Shown here: positions 1-12,700 of the stretch, one piece after another
Numbering within the stretch: the stretch's first letter is position 1
Layout: each line of letters begins with the position of its first letter
Source of the DNA: Epinephelus fuscoguttatus
Taxonomy: Eukaryota > Chordata > Actinopteri > Perciformes > Serranidae
NCBI RefSeq assembly: GCF_011397635.1
Contig: NC_064756.1
Location: 32,540,996 to 32,604,995 of the forward strand
DNA: 64,000 nt
Direction of reading: 5' to 3'
The notes under the pieces: generated by a model
Told to the model about the DNA's origin: nothing
Seen by the model: only the letters and a program-made list of their open reading frames with translations
Databases searched by the model: none
Translations under genes and position numbers: made by a program

Positions 1-3000
1 CTACCTCCTGACAAACCAACTATTTTTAATGATGACCTCATGATGCACAAAGCAGTGTAAGCAAGAACTTTAGTTTTTCTTTCTCTGCCCATGTTTCGGT
101 AATAAAAAAGCAGATATAATGAAAATTAGAGTACAATTTCATGAGACCTTCAATTTTATGCAGTGAGTTTGCACATTTTCTACAGCTTACTTGTATCATT
201 TGAGAAGAGTGAGGAGTCTGAATTGCCTGGCTTATCTCAAATAAGATGCAATGATTTTCAAAGAGGCTCTTACCTGAAAACTTTCCTGAGGCAGCAGACG
301 TGTGCACCACCTGTTATCCAGGGAGCCTATATACATTGCAGTCTGTTCTACTAATTGCTCTGCTGTCTTGCTGTGCTCCAATTGTATATGAGTTGGTTTG
401 TATGAGTATTTTCTATATACACTAATGACCCTCTGTAAGTGGTGTATCGGAACCCTCAAAGAAAACACGGATAACGGAGACGCTGTGAGAGTCCTACAGA
501 GCACTGCCTGCCTAGTTGGCCTTGCCATATGGTGTTGGTGAAGGAGCCAGCGCCTGGGGAGAATGCAACCGTATGGTGGCAGGAAATACACAGACGCAGC
601 AGTATGGCAAAACAAGACAGAAGAGGGATGCAAGTCTCCTTGCTGCAGTGCAAAAACAACAGAACGTACAGTACATGTGGTGTGGTAAAAACAAATGAAT
701 GAGAGGAGAAGAATGGAAAGGGTCAAAAATGACCTTCAGACTAAATTACAAGGTGCACAGGGATTCATTTGTTCTCTGCACGGCCACAAAGACTAATGTC
801 TTTTAATACATCACTCTGCATCTCGTCTCTCTCTTGCTTCCTATCCCATTAAACATGGTAACAAAAGGGCTGCGATAAAATCTGTTTTCCTCTAAAGGGC
901 CACAAGCTTCTTGTTGAATTCAGCCATTGCCACAATCTCGTCAATGACAACGCGAGTCGGACCTGCTGCCTTTTGACATTTTAAAGGTGTTTCTGTTCTG
1001 CTCTCTGTTACACACTTGAAAAGAATGATAGTGGGGCATTCAGAGGATTGATGAGGGACTAAAAGCCAGAGCAGAATCCAGCCCGAGGAATCTGTTAGCA
1101 GCACTGAATGGGTGGGTGAGTAGGTGGCTCTCCTGTATTTTGTGTGACCTTTTCAGAACAACTCTGAGGATTTCGGTGCCATCTGTGCCCTCCGGGTACC
1201 ACTAATCCCATTGCTGCTACACTCAGCAGTAATGGGTACCTTAAACCTTTGCAACATGCCCCTGATCACAGTCACACATACACAAGAACACACTCCTTTC
1301 TTTGTTGCTGTTTCCACTGGAATACATCTCATATATCTCCCTTTGCATTTTTTACTTCTTCTTGCATTAGTGTCATTGTGTTCTATTGTGATTTATAGTT
1401 AATGCTTAGCCTCTGCTTTTCTGTGGACATTTTGTCAAAACAAAACAGTTTTTATGAGGGGATTTGCAGGAAATAATATATTGCATATTACTTTGCTATT
1501 CTGTAATGTTTACTCTTCAAATACCTGAACTCAAACACACATATATGGAATTAATTAACATAGTGGCGTGATTTAGACTTTTTAAAAAACATCAAATAGT
1601 TATTTTCTTTCTTTTGACTTCAGCTTGAGTTGACTATGGATGTATTTATTGTTGCTGCTGTATCAGTGTCTGTCCATCTCAAAATGCATTTTTCAGCCAG
1701 CACAGATTCCTCTTTATTCCTTTGTATTCTCTCTTAACCCCGGCGGCTGAACTTTGAAGTACTCCCTCCTTCCTAAATGAATGTGCGCTGCCTGGGTGTG
1801 TTTATCGACTCACTTGCGCTGTCACGTTCATGCTTATACGCTTGCCATGCCTGGGCTCCACAAGAAAATCTTTTGAGACGGAATACTTTGGTCCCTGCTG
1901 AGAGGAAGCCCATTTTAGCTTTGGCTCCATGACAAAAACTGAACATGGTGCAAAAGCATTCCAATCCAACTTTGGATGAAGGGACCACAAATAACCGAAG
2001 ATTTATGAATTAATTCTCAGATGCGGACCGATATCTCGTTCGCGCGCTTGTACTCACACCTCGCCACGACCACCAAAGTCAGCATTATTCTTGATGTTGG
2101 TGATCTATCCTTGGCAGTCTGTGTCTCTGGCAACTTAATTTCCACTCTTGTCGTGACAATCCAGAGACCGCGCTGAGTGTCAGAAAAGGTTTAGCAATTT
2201 GTTTTGTCTGACACTTGCTTCAGCGGGCTTGGTTTGCTGTCAAGTGTGTTGCAGCTGCTGGAGGTTTTCTGCTTTTCTTTTCATGACAGTTCACCTCATT
2301 TTCCTCTGCTCTGCATTCCCCTGTGTGGAAACCCAACTCTTATGCCCTGACTCTGTTTTCCTCTTCTTCTGGTGAGTGAGATACAGTATAGTAGATGATC
2401 AAAGTCTTTCCCCCTCATTGTGGTGGAGGAAAACAGAAAGAGGCTTCAGGATATGGCACAGATTTCTCTCTGGGATATACGCTGTGGACTGCCAGAGCTG
2501 CTCTCCCTATTATTCTCCTTTGTTTTGTTTTTTTAATGGTAATTAGTTTTATTGCAAACACCTTAAAACCGGTGCGGGCAAAAGATCTTTGCTCAGCCAT
2601 CAAGAGACCACTTGAAGCGAAACCGAGAATTGCAATATTAAACCCCAGGGCAATGTTTTTGCCTCTGTTTGATAATTCTCTCATAATTTGAAATCATTTC
2701 CAGGCATAGGAAGTGATGACGAAAAGATTTGGATTTGGAGCTGCGAGTCAAATTGATAACAGCAGGGTGACGGAAACACACAAGATTGACAGTCCAGCAG
2801 TGAGAGCAGAGTTAAGCCAAACTCTATTGGATTTGTGCACCGTGGCCGTATGCAATATTTTCTCCTCGCCTGTGATTTATTATTGTGAAGCTCTCATGCA
2901 GGACAGGTTTTTTGGTGTTTTTCATTAAACTGGCTGAAGTGTGTAAGTGCTTCCCTGAGGAATGATTCATCACCGGTTTGCCGGGACGCAACCAAAGCTC

Positions 3001-3102
3001 GCCTCCCTAACGTATGAACCATTGGAGCAGCCGGAAGAGTTTTCTACCTGGTGTCCCCCTTGGTCCTTGCTGTTCATTCATCTCAACATTGATTTTAATA
3101 GT

Positions 3103-3147
3103 TGGGGAAGCAGGGGTGGGGTAGGGATGGGGGTGGGGGTGTGGGGT
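3103..3147 (+). other. G-rich tract, G-quadruplex-capable
   Basis: Seven runs of three to five guanines on the + strand are separated by one to four other bases. This meets the usual pattern for an intramolecular G-quadruplex. It lies in the lhfpl6 intron on the sense strand, so it could form in DNA or in nascent RNA. No other function is visible. Confidence 0.5.
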
Positions 3148-6100
3148 GCAACTTTTGAGGGATGGATGGTCTGCGGGCTACAAAGTCTGATCTCATTTAT
3201 ATTTTTTTTATAGCTTACAAGGAGAAACACTATATTATAACACAGCACAACAACACTCCCTCCTGGGTGATGAATTGTGGCTGATTGCCTTTGGGGACAA
3301 ATCAAGCCAAAAGTCAGACTCACATTTACCTTTTTTCTCGGGCACAGCGCAGATCTTTGCACGCTGGCAACAACACAGCATGTGCAAATAAAGATCTTAA
3401 CACTGAGCCCCACAACCGCTGTTTGCCTGTGATCATCAGATCAGCAGCTGAGTAAGGACATGGTGACCTTCAGGTTTGGGGGATGGGGCTGGGTTTTTTT
3501 CTGTAGGGACTTACCCAGTGGGCTGAACTCAACCTCTCCTCCATCAAGAGTTCCCATGTTCCCAGACACCAGCGATTGTGTCTTAATGAATTCAGTGAAT
3601 ACTAATCAGGCAGCCTAAGTCCAGGGGGTGGGGCAGGGTTTAACACAGGCAAGGTCCTGTATAAATATGCAGCGGAATCTTTTCCCCCCACCGTCATCAC
3701 ATTCCTTCTGATTTGGAAAAACAGCAAAAATGAAATTGGGTTTGTTGCCTTTGAGATATCTCTTTTAGTCTGTTTTGTCGCCTGTGTTGCTGTCCTGCTT
3801 CATCTGTTGGTTAATATGCGTGTTTGCCTCATTATGGAGTTGTGACAATTCTGTTTTGATTCAGCTTGTGTCCTGGGGATACCCTGTGATTGTTCTGTCC
3901 TCACTGACTTCAAATCGCTCCAATTCAGTGCGCATATATTTTGCCGCTGAGACCCCGATCATATAAATCTTTCAGCACCACTGGCCAGAGGTTATATCCT
4001 CTAACATTAATCAAGACTCAACAGACTCCTAATCTTTTATCCGAGTCCTGTTAGCCCTACGGACAAACTCTTTATGGCTCAATCAATCAGACTGACTAGC
4101 TCTGAAATGTCCAGTGGTACATTCTCAGTGGCCCTTGTCAGGCTATTCAGTCACTGTGAGGCTACAGTAACAGTGCTACAGTAATCAACATTCAGGGAAA
4201 GAAAAAAAAAGATTCATCCCTGGAAAAAGGAGTTTGCACATGCAGTGACCTATGATCTTGGACCATTCAGGCGTAATTTGTGAGCAGGAACAAGTCCCTC
4301 TCAGAGCCACATGCACTCAAACTGATTCAATCAGGGGGGCGTATTGTGAACGAGCCCTTTTGACAGTGAAAGGGAGCCTTTGTGGGCACATGACATTACA
4401 GAGGCAAACTTTCTCTGCCTCATCACTGAGAGCTCTATAATGACACAAAGTTAATTTCGCTGTGAAGTTTTACAGTTTCATCCCACAAAGTTGATCTCTG
4501 ATTCATCGTCAGTGCGGCAGACCCAAGTTTTATCTCTCATTTTTAAGCTTCTGAAGATAGTCGTTCATGTTCATGAATACTGATGGAACCTTATAAAGCT
4601 CTATTTGCACGGAATTAATATAACCTAAGGTTGGGAAGTGATTTGTATAATTGAGGGAGATCGTTGACGATTTTAATCCCAATGCAAGTCTGCCATGGTT
4701 GTAATTTAAGCAAAATTCCAGCGTGAATTACCTGCCACATCTTGAGTCAAAGTTCCCTGGATAATACTTACTAATCCCATGCAAATTGAATTTGTTTTTG
4801 GCTTCCGATTATGTCTTTTTCTTTTGGATGCAAAATTTTGCTCTTATAAAACTAGAGGCAGTAGTGGAAACTGTAGAAGGTGCTTGCAAATGCTTTTGGG
4901 GGTCAATTTAGAGCTTAGCTTTACAGAGTGACAAACTATAAAATGTTTCATTTAACAGACTTGTGTCCAACATACCGAATTTCATTTTCTAGTCCCAACG
5001 CTTTGAGGTAAGGAGGCAATTGATGAATTACATGAGGTCTGAGCATACTGTGCTATTAGTCCCACGTGCAATGAGCAGAAGCCAATAAGAGTGAAAGTGC
5101 ACTTGAACCACTCTGACTGCAGGATGAAACCTCTGGTGCTTAAATAGCATTGTTCCTTTCTTCTGAGTTATTTTTCCTCTTTGAAACATCTCAGTGAGAG
5201 CCAGTTTTGCAAGGACTCTGGGAACTATTGATTTTCATTCGTCCTTGCTCCCATGCTATAATCTGTGGATTCATGCCATCCACTGACTCTTATGACATGA
5301 ATGCCTGCAGCTCGATTGAAGCCATGTGTTTGTAGGAGGCGGTAGTGTAATAGAGGTGTTAAATCTGCATTGTCTGAAGCATAGTAATAAGAAACCAGGG
5401 CACCATCCTGTTTTAAAAGTTCTCCTTCTCCTTTTATTTGAAACACATCATGCTGGATAACTGCTCCATTGTTCATTCTGCATTACATCATGTTTTTTTC
5501 CATAATTTCCTAAGTGGACACAGGAGTAAAAAAAGGAAAGCCATGGATTTATTTCAAATAATCATGGATGTTTTTTGTATTCTCTGTAATTACCCATATA
5601 AAGTGCCTCATTTTCAGCCCACCTGCTAGTGCTCAACCCTTTGGGTTTACGTTTTGTCTGGGATCGTACTGATCCAGCTGGTTTTATTTATTTTATTTTA
5701 TTACATTAAATGTTTTTTAGTTTGCCTCAGGGCCTAACTGACAAAAATACAAACTGTTAATCAAGATGAAGATTTAATGAACGTGCTTGTCAAAACAAGA
5801 ACCAAGTCATCACATTTAGCCAGTGCTCTGACCAAGAAGCAAAAATAATCATCGGTTTGGGAAAACCCCTCAGGCGTTCACATATTTCATCATGTTTTAC
5901 CACACCAGACATTTTTAACACCAAGGTGAAATAAATAAATGTTTCTGTCATGTATCTTTTACACGCAATCAGTATTAAGGAACTGCAGTTTATTCTAGAT
6001 GTTATTTTATTACCTGTGGGTTTAAAGGACTCCCTTACAGCATTGTTAAGAAGACAAGACTTCACCAGGAGGCTGCAGTTTCATCACTAACATTTATCTC

Positions 6101-6699
6101 AACATAATAGCATCCGCTTCAATTTACGTCAGTACTTTTTACTACCCTGTCAGAGATGGCATGGCAACATAAAAAAAAGGCAAGATAGTGGTAAATCATC
6201 ATATGAAATGGAATTGGTTGCCTTTTCTTGACATCTGTTTAGATTCAATCTGTCGAATCATCGGGGCAGAAATAGCTTTTCATCCTTGAGCGGACAGGAT
6301 AAACCAGATATTATATGATTATGTAGGATCACAATACCAATTCAATATCACACAAAATGTCAAGTCCCGCACAACCTGATCTCTGCCTCTCCATTGTATT
6401 GCCCTATTATATTGCTCACAGATTACTTCACATCTTACATAATGTGTTCCCATTTCGACTGTTCTCCTCTTCCTCAAGGGCTCTCAAATATCATTATTAC
6501 ATGTCATGTGTTGCATGGGATGAAAGAGAAGACACTTGAGTGTCATCATGTAACTAAAAATATATCTGTCAATACAGAAGTAACCAAAAAAAGTTCTTTT
6601 TTTTTTTCATGTGCTTCGACACTTTAAGAAACTTTAAGCAGCAAATGTCACAGTTAATGAACTCACAAGTGTCAGAAAATGTATGTGTTAATTAGGTGT

Positions 6700-6898
6700 A
6701 GGAGCCAGGCCAGCTGTGTCTCCCTGTATCAAGTCTTTGTGCTAAGCTAAGCTAAGCTAAGCTAAGATAAGCTAAGCTAAGCAGCTGCTGGCAGTAGCTT
6801 CATATTTACCATAAAGACCTTAGACTAGAATTGATTTTTTTTTTTCAGCAAGAAAAAGCAAAAAAGCACATTTCCCAAAGTGTCACACTATTCTTTTA
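6700..6898. repeat. Interspersed repeat with internal GCTAA array (copy 1)
   Basis: The segment runs from a CCAGGCCAGCTGTGTCTCCC-like block through eight tandem GCTAA units (6741-6780, the sixth reads GATAA). It continues into GCTGCTGGCAGTAGCTTCATATTTA and ends in an AGCAAGAAAAAGC...CATTTCCCAAAGTGTC stretch. The same order of blocks recurs at 63,395-63,600, where only one and a half GCTAA units are present. I recognise it as a common teleost interspersed, probably non-autonomous DNA element. The left border is uncertain. Confidence 0.6.
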
Positions 6899-9800
6899 GA
6901 CCAATCATTAATGCCAAACGGTTCAGGTTTGGGTGAACTCTTCTAAAGCCCCTCTCCAACTGGACAAAAAATCCACCAACACCTGCTAACATCTGGCTTT
7001 TTATTGAATAGGAAAAGTAACAATTGGCAAGTACTCCCTGTTAAAAAGGACTCTGCAGTAGCTGAGGGTATTTATCAGCTCCAGCTCCAATTGGCTCCGG
7101 TCAGCAGTGATGGAAATATGACTCCTAGGTAGAGGCACTAATTTTCACCCCTTTGAAGCATGATGCAGTGACAGTCTGCTGCCAAATACTGTCCGTCTCC
7201 ATCTGAGCAGCGCTCCAACATAGTTCAAAATGTAGTCGGCACCAAGTTTGAGAGAGAGACTGAGTAAGAGATAGCCAAAAGAAGTAACCACTGTAACATT
7301 TTCACTGGCCTCCATGCTGCTATCTACTGTTTACTTACCTGTTTTCGGGCCTGTCTGTGATGTTGAATGTGACACACCTTAAAAAAGAGAGACAGACATA
7401 CTCATCTGCTCAACTGGCAAAGAAAAGCAGTCTTATGACCTATTTTTAACAAGTTTTCCTGCACTAACAAACCTGCATACATGCACTAATTTTGGTGGAA
7501 TAAGGGTCATAAAGTGTTTTATCTAAGTTCAACCATGAAACGGTATTTTCTCAATATATTTAAAAATGCATTGACTTCTAACGTTGGTAAAATACTGCTT
7601 CGGCTTTATGCTTTGTTTTTCATATATATGTTATAATGGATCACATTATATTCTGGCATTATGGCTTTAGAATGAGCCTCTTGGCCTACTGATGTTTCCT
7701 CTCCCACTGAATGGTTTTCACATTACACCCACACAATAAAATGACCTGTTGTGTTTAGGGAATGTTTGATTTCTGGGAGTTTGGGTTGGCTGCTTGAACT
7801 CAATCCCCAGGGGTAATAAGCTAGCCTGGTATGTGTCCCAGAAGACAGCGTGAATGCAGTGGGCCAGCACTTTAAACACATGCTATGGAGTACTTTGTAC
7901 ACTTGGCAGTGGGAGTCAGTTTTTCCTCGATCCCTGAAGCGTTGCATTGTCTTTTGAAAGGAGGCTCTTTGTATTTGCAGTGTGGAGCTGCTCACATGAT
8001 GAGCCCCAGTACTGTCAGAGAGGCATTTTGATGTCTGCCACTGTCTGTGTGGAAGATACTAAAACATTCATTGCATATTTGGATGCTATTAACATGAATA
8101 TTAAGGTGTAGACTGTGGTGCCTTTGATTCAGCTCTCCCCAGAAGGCCTAGCGTTAGCATGTTTACTGCTCATTGTAAAGGGTAATTAAGGCAGGAGCGC
8201 ATCGCTGTAGGTATATGCTGACTTTTGAACACGTGGCCTGCCGTCATGCTTTTCTGTCAGTGGGAGGAGGCTGCTGCTCAACACATCAGACATGACCCAG
8301 TTAGAAGAGCTACACTTGTAGGACCCTATAAAGTGGATCCTTCCCTGAGGAGGATTTCCATACCCTTTGGCTTTGTTGTTCTCCTCACACATTTTCTTCT
8401 TCACTCGACTCACCTCTCTGATGGATGGAACAGCCATCACTTTTTAAATTGAAATTCCAGACTAGCATGCTGATTTTTATTACCAGTTATAGAGGGTCCT
8501 CATATTTCGTTTTTTAGCGGGGGGGTTTCACCTACTTTGATTTTTTCAATTTCAGAAATTACAGGAAAGTGAGGCTTTAAATCTGTTGTTGGCAATCTAC
8601 TGTAAGTTGGCCTGGACTCATTTTTTGTCATGTGCAAGTAAAGTAGCTTATTGTCACCACCCTGCCACCAAGCCTCACAATGATAATAAGTCATTAAAAT
8701 ATTGCACGATATTGCAAAAGCTAATCTTCCCTTTGACTTGGGGGAAAAAACACAAGGCAGCATATTAACACCAGTGCAGCATGGCAGCAGTCAGGTGTTC
8801 TTAAGGTTTTCACAAATACTAAGATACATGAAGTCATTGTTTCTACTGTCTTCATGCTTTAGATTCCAGTAGTTCAGCACAAAAAGGTAAAATTGCGCAA
8901 CACTTTGGGAAAGCTAGAGGGGGACTTTCTCTCGGATGCAGCTGAATTCTTTCCCTTGTGTTTTTTTTGCCTGCCTCTTATTTGACTTCCTCTCTTAACT
9001 GAGACGAGGGGGAAGAATGTCCACTTTGCAATATGAGATCAGAGGAGACATGGTTGAGGTCGCAGGGAGGCGTGGGTTCGTAGCTGGAAAGAGTGAGATG
9101 CACAGAAAATATCTGCGCCCTCGTGTGAAAAGCTCATTCTCCCCACGCACTCGTAAGACGTTGTCTTTTGAAAGTTATTTGCTACGTACTTAGAACTTTC
9201 CAGTTTTATCTCCATGCACTGTGTTGTGCTCCTGAGCTGTAGACCTAATGTTTTTTTTCACTGCTTAACACATGCCCACTGCTTAATGAACCAGAAGTTC
9301 ATTCTGCTCTTGTAATTGGTGTGTTTATTAATTACCGGTTGTAGCCGGAAACTGTGTGACAAATGAATAGTGTGATTAGATAAGACCAGCTCCTGACAGA
9401 ATGCCTGTAGCAAAAGCACTGAAACAGATCAATATAACACAACCTGCTCTTTCCGCCCAGGGCCAGTGATGGTGACTGATGGGCGGACATGGAAAGAAAT
9501 GAGACTGTGTTACAGGACATTGGCACAAGCAAACAAACCAGCACATACTGTACATTGCTTTGGGCTTATTTTTGGCCTGTTTGTTAGGAAAATGTCATCA
9601 AAACTGACAACATCACATTTAAAGCAGTCTCGCTTTTGAGTGTTTTCCATTACCATAACCTTTAAACAACCTCAACTTTTAAGTACTTTTTAGGTTTGGA
9701 CATTTGGTTCTTTTTTGCATTTCCATTGTGTTTTACAAACTGGCCGGTAGCCAGCACATTGCATCATGTCGTGTTTTTCAGTTTGCGCTGCTGCATGCTT

Positions 9801-12461
9801 AACTTTTCCCCAGTTCTGTTTTGCAGTTTTATACACCCAAAGCCTTAAGTACATCTTTTTGCATTCACATTTGCTTGACCAGTAACATTCAGCACTACTA
9901 GCACTGCCTGAACGCCCCTGGCTTTAGCATCTTCTCCCCAGCTAGTTAGTTCTGTGAACCTCTCCCCAAAGCCTGCACGGAACAATTCCAATCAAAGCAG
10001 AATGGATGACTGACAATAGCTACAATACTTTTCATTTTGTTAAGTTTCTGTAGTGAAAAAAAGGCAATTACCAGATCTATAGAGAGGTGCTTTGCAGAAC
10101 CAATTTACATTCTAAAAGAGGTGAAAATGAACTGGGGTTGTTTGAAATTCTTAAATTAAATGTGACTCAGAAAAAACTTAGTAAGACCTTAGTAAGATTA
10201 CACCTGAAATCAAGACATGACAGAGACCACGGCACTACTCCCAGGTGTGCTACTATCTGTTTAAAACACTATAGTTAATGTTCAGTTTATTATTAATTAG
10301 TCCCAGAGGGGGAGTGATATACAGCAGATAAAACCAGACGAGCACAGAAGCAGTAAACAGCAAGTGAAAGACGCAGGAAAACAACTGTGTGTTCGCAGGA
10401 TGACATGAAAATATAACCATGCAGGCCTCACATGAACACAACCTCACAATGAGTCTTATTAAGTCCTTTGGTGGCTGCTGGGATAACGGACTTTTTGTGA
10501 CTGTTTGACCTTTTCATGGGCCGGCGGTGGCAGATACCAGAGGGAGAAGAGGGAGAAATTTGTCATGAAGAGAATGGTCACACTTAGAATGAATAGTCAG
10601 AGCCCAGTGTAAAGCTTGTTTGCCACAGAGCTCTGTTCTTACTGGCCTGGTCAGTAATACAGTTTCCTGTGTTTGATATTCGAGTTGTAAAGCCCCCCAG
10701 AAACACTGAGAAACATAAAACAGACTCAACCTAGGTCCATAGACTGGAAGATCATTTGTGTAGTCACCTGTCACAGTGGGGAATAGAATATTACAGTTAG
10801 GAGGCAACATTGTTCAACCAGACAAACATCTTCCCATGAACACACCTCTTGTCCAACTGGATGTTTCAGGTATTATCTATGGGAAGTGCAGTTTAGCAAA
10901 GTCAATATTAATAAAAACTACTATTGGCTAAATACCGCTTGAATGCCAGCCCCTGGCAGCAGCAAGTATTTATATGCATCACTTTGCACATCACATATCA
11001 CATGTACTTCACATACTCTCTTTAAATCCCTCCTTTCTCTGCATCCCCCCTCGTTCCCCATCTCTCACAGCTCCAGAATGTTTCAACTGAATCTCCAGAT
11101 CCCCGCCTCGCTTACATAAAAACACCAGCTTCGCCGGCAAAAATGCTCACATAGGAGCAAGCCCTTCTGAAAACGGCTGTGTTGATCCAACTTGAATGAC
11201 AGAGAGAATCAAAACATAGTAGGAAAAGCAAGAATGCAAGCTGTACGTGCTGATGTGTGCCTTGCGTTTCAAGTGACGGAAGAAACATGTCTCAGCATGC
11301 AGGGATGGTGCTGTTGACAGATCAGTCACATGGGTGTGTTAGACTGAAGTGACACTGTGGGACTCAGAGCCTTTCACTTTCTCTGATTAAAGCTCAGACC
11401 AGCTCTCTTTACAATATCACAACAATTACACTAAGGAATCAATTTATCGATTAATTACATGCAAAGAACCACACAACGTGAGGCAATTGTGGATACATTT
11501 TACCAGCTATCTTGTGGGTACAGGCAAGATTGCACATAGTGGGTCCTTCTGAATTATCTATAGTGCATAGTCTACAGTGCATGGCGCAAGTGCATTTGGG
11601 GCGTGTACAACTCCACTTTTGCATGTTAAATGGTGCATTATCTGGGCACAAAGTAAGGTGCAAAGGGCAAAGGGTTTGTATTTAGTCTCTTGATTAATCA
11701 TAGGTGTGTTTTTGGCGTAGAGTGTGTCCTCCTATTCCCAATACTATTTACATAGGGGATTTGGCAAATTGGAGAAGCGAGTGGTTTTCTGCTGAGAGTC
11801 ATGCAGTAAGAACAGTAAAACTATAGGTAGCAACAAGTTATTAAGCTTCTGAAATAATCAATGCAGTTATGCTGTTTCCTGTGTGTATATGTGCACAGCT
11901 TCTCTCTTAATGGGGAGTTGGACAGCACCTCTGCAGCTCTGCTCTGCTCTCTGCTATGTTCACAGAGAATGCAGGTAATATTTCATCATTAATGATGTCT
12001 TATTTCACCCAACTGCAACCCATCCAATCCCTGTGTGTGTAACAAGGAGAGTGTATGCACATTATAAACCCACCTATGTGTGCACATCTTACTATCTGAA
12101 TAATGTGGCCCTTAAATAGCAGGAAAATATTCTATGATTGACTTTGGATTAGGTTTTTGTTGGTCAATAGTGCAGTGGCTTTCTGCTGCCTCAAAATAGT
12201 AATACCCCAACAATGTGCCTGACCACACCTCATTTTAAGACATACACGCCCATGTGCACGCAGATGGGTGCAAGTACATTTGCTACTGATAAGGGCCTGG
12301 CCATGGAAATCAGTCTGACACAAGCAATGACAGCTGCACTGTGCTGTGCGCAGCTTTGTGCCAGGTATAAGTCCGCGCCCAAAATCTTTATTTTGAATTT
12401 GTAAGCCTTAAGATTTAGTCCTGGTTGATTTGGTGATACCCATGTTAACCATGGTATCAGA

Positions 12462-12700
12462 AATCAGAATCAGAATGAGGTTTATTGCCATGAAGGGAAG
12501 GAATTTACCTTGAAAAGGAAAGTATAGTCTAATAGTACAACAGACAGTGCTTGAGCAGCTACTTTGTCTGGAATACAACAACAACTGGTATATTTGTTTA
12601 CAGGTTAATAGAAGTCAGTGTAAAATAATAGCAACTGAACAATTACAGTAGTGCACAGTACAGTTCGTTACCTTGCTGATGAGTTGGAGGTGTGCAGCCC
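12462..12700. repeat. Possible interspersed repeat fragment
   Basis: The segment starts with the tandem motif AATCAGAATCAGAATGAGG followed by TTTATTGCCA and then a low-complexity A+T-rich tail. This AATCAGAATC...TTTATTG start is frequent at the border of a dispersed teleost repeat. No protein motif is left and the right border is not clear. Confidence 0.35.
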
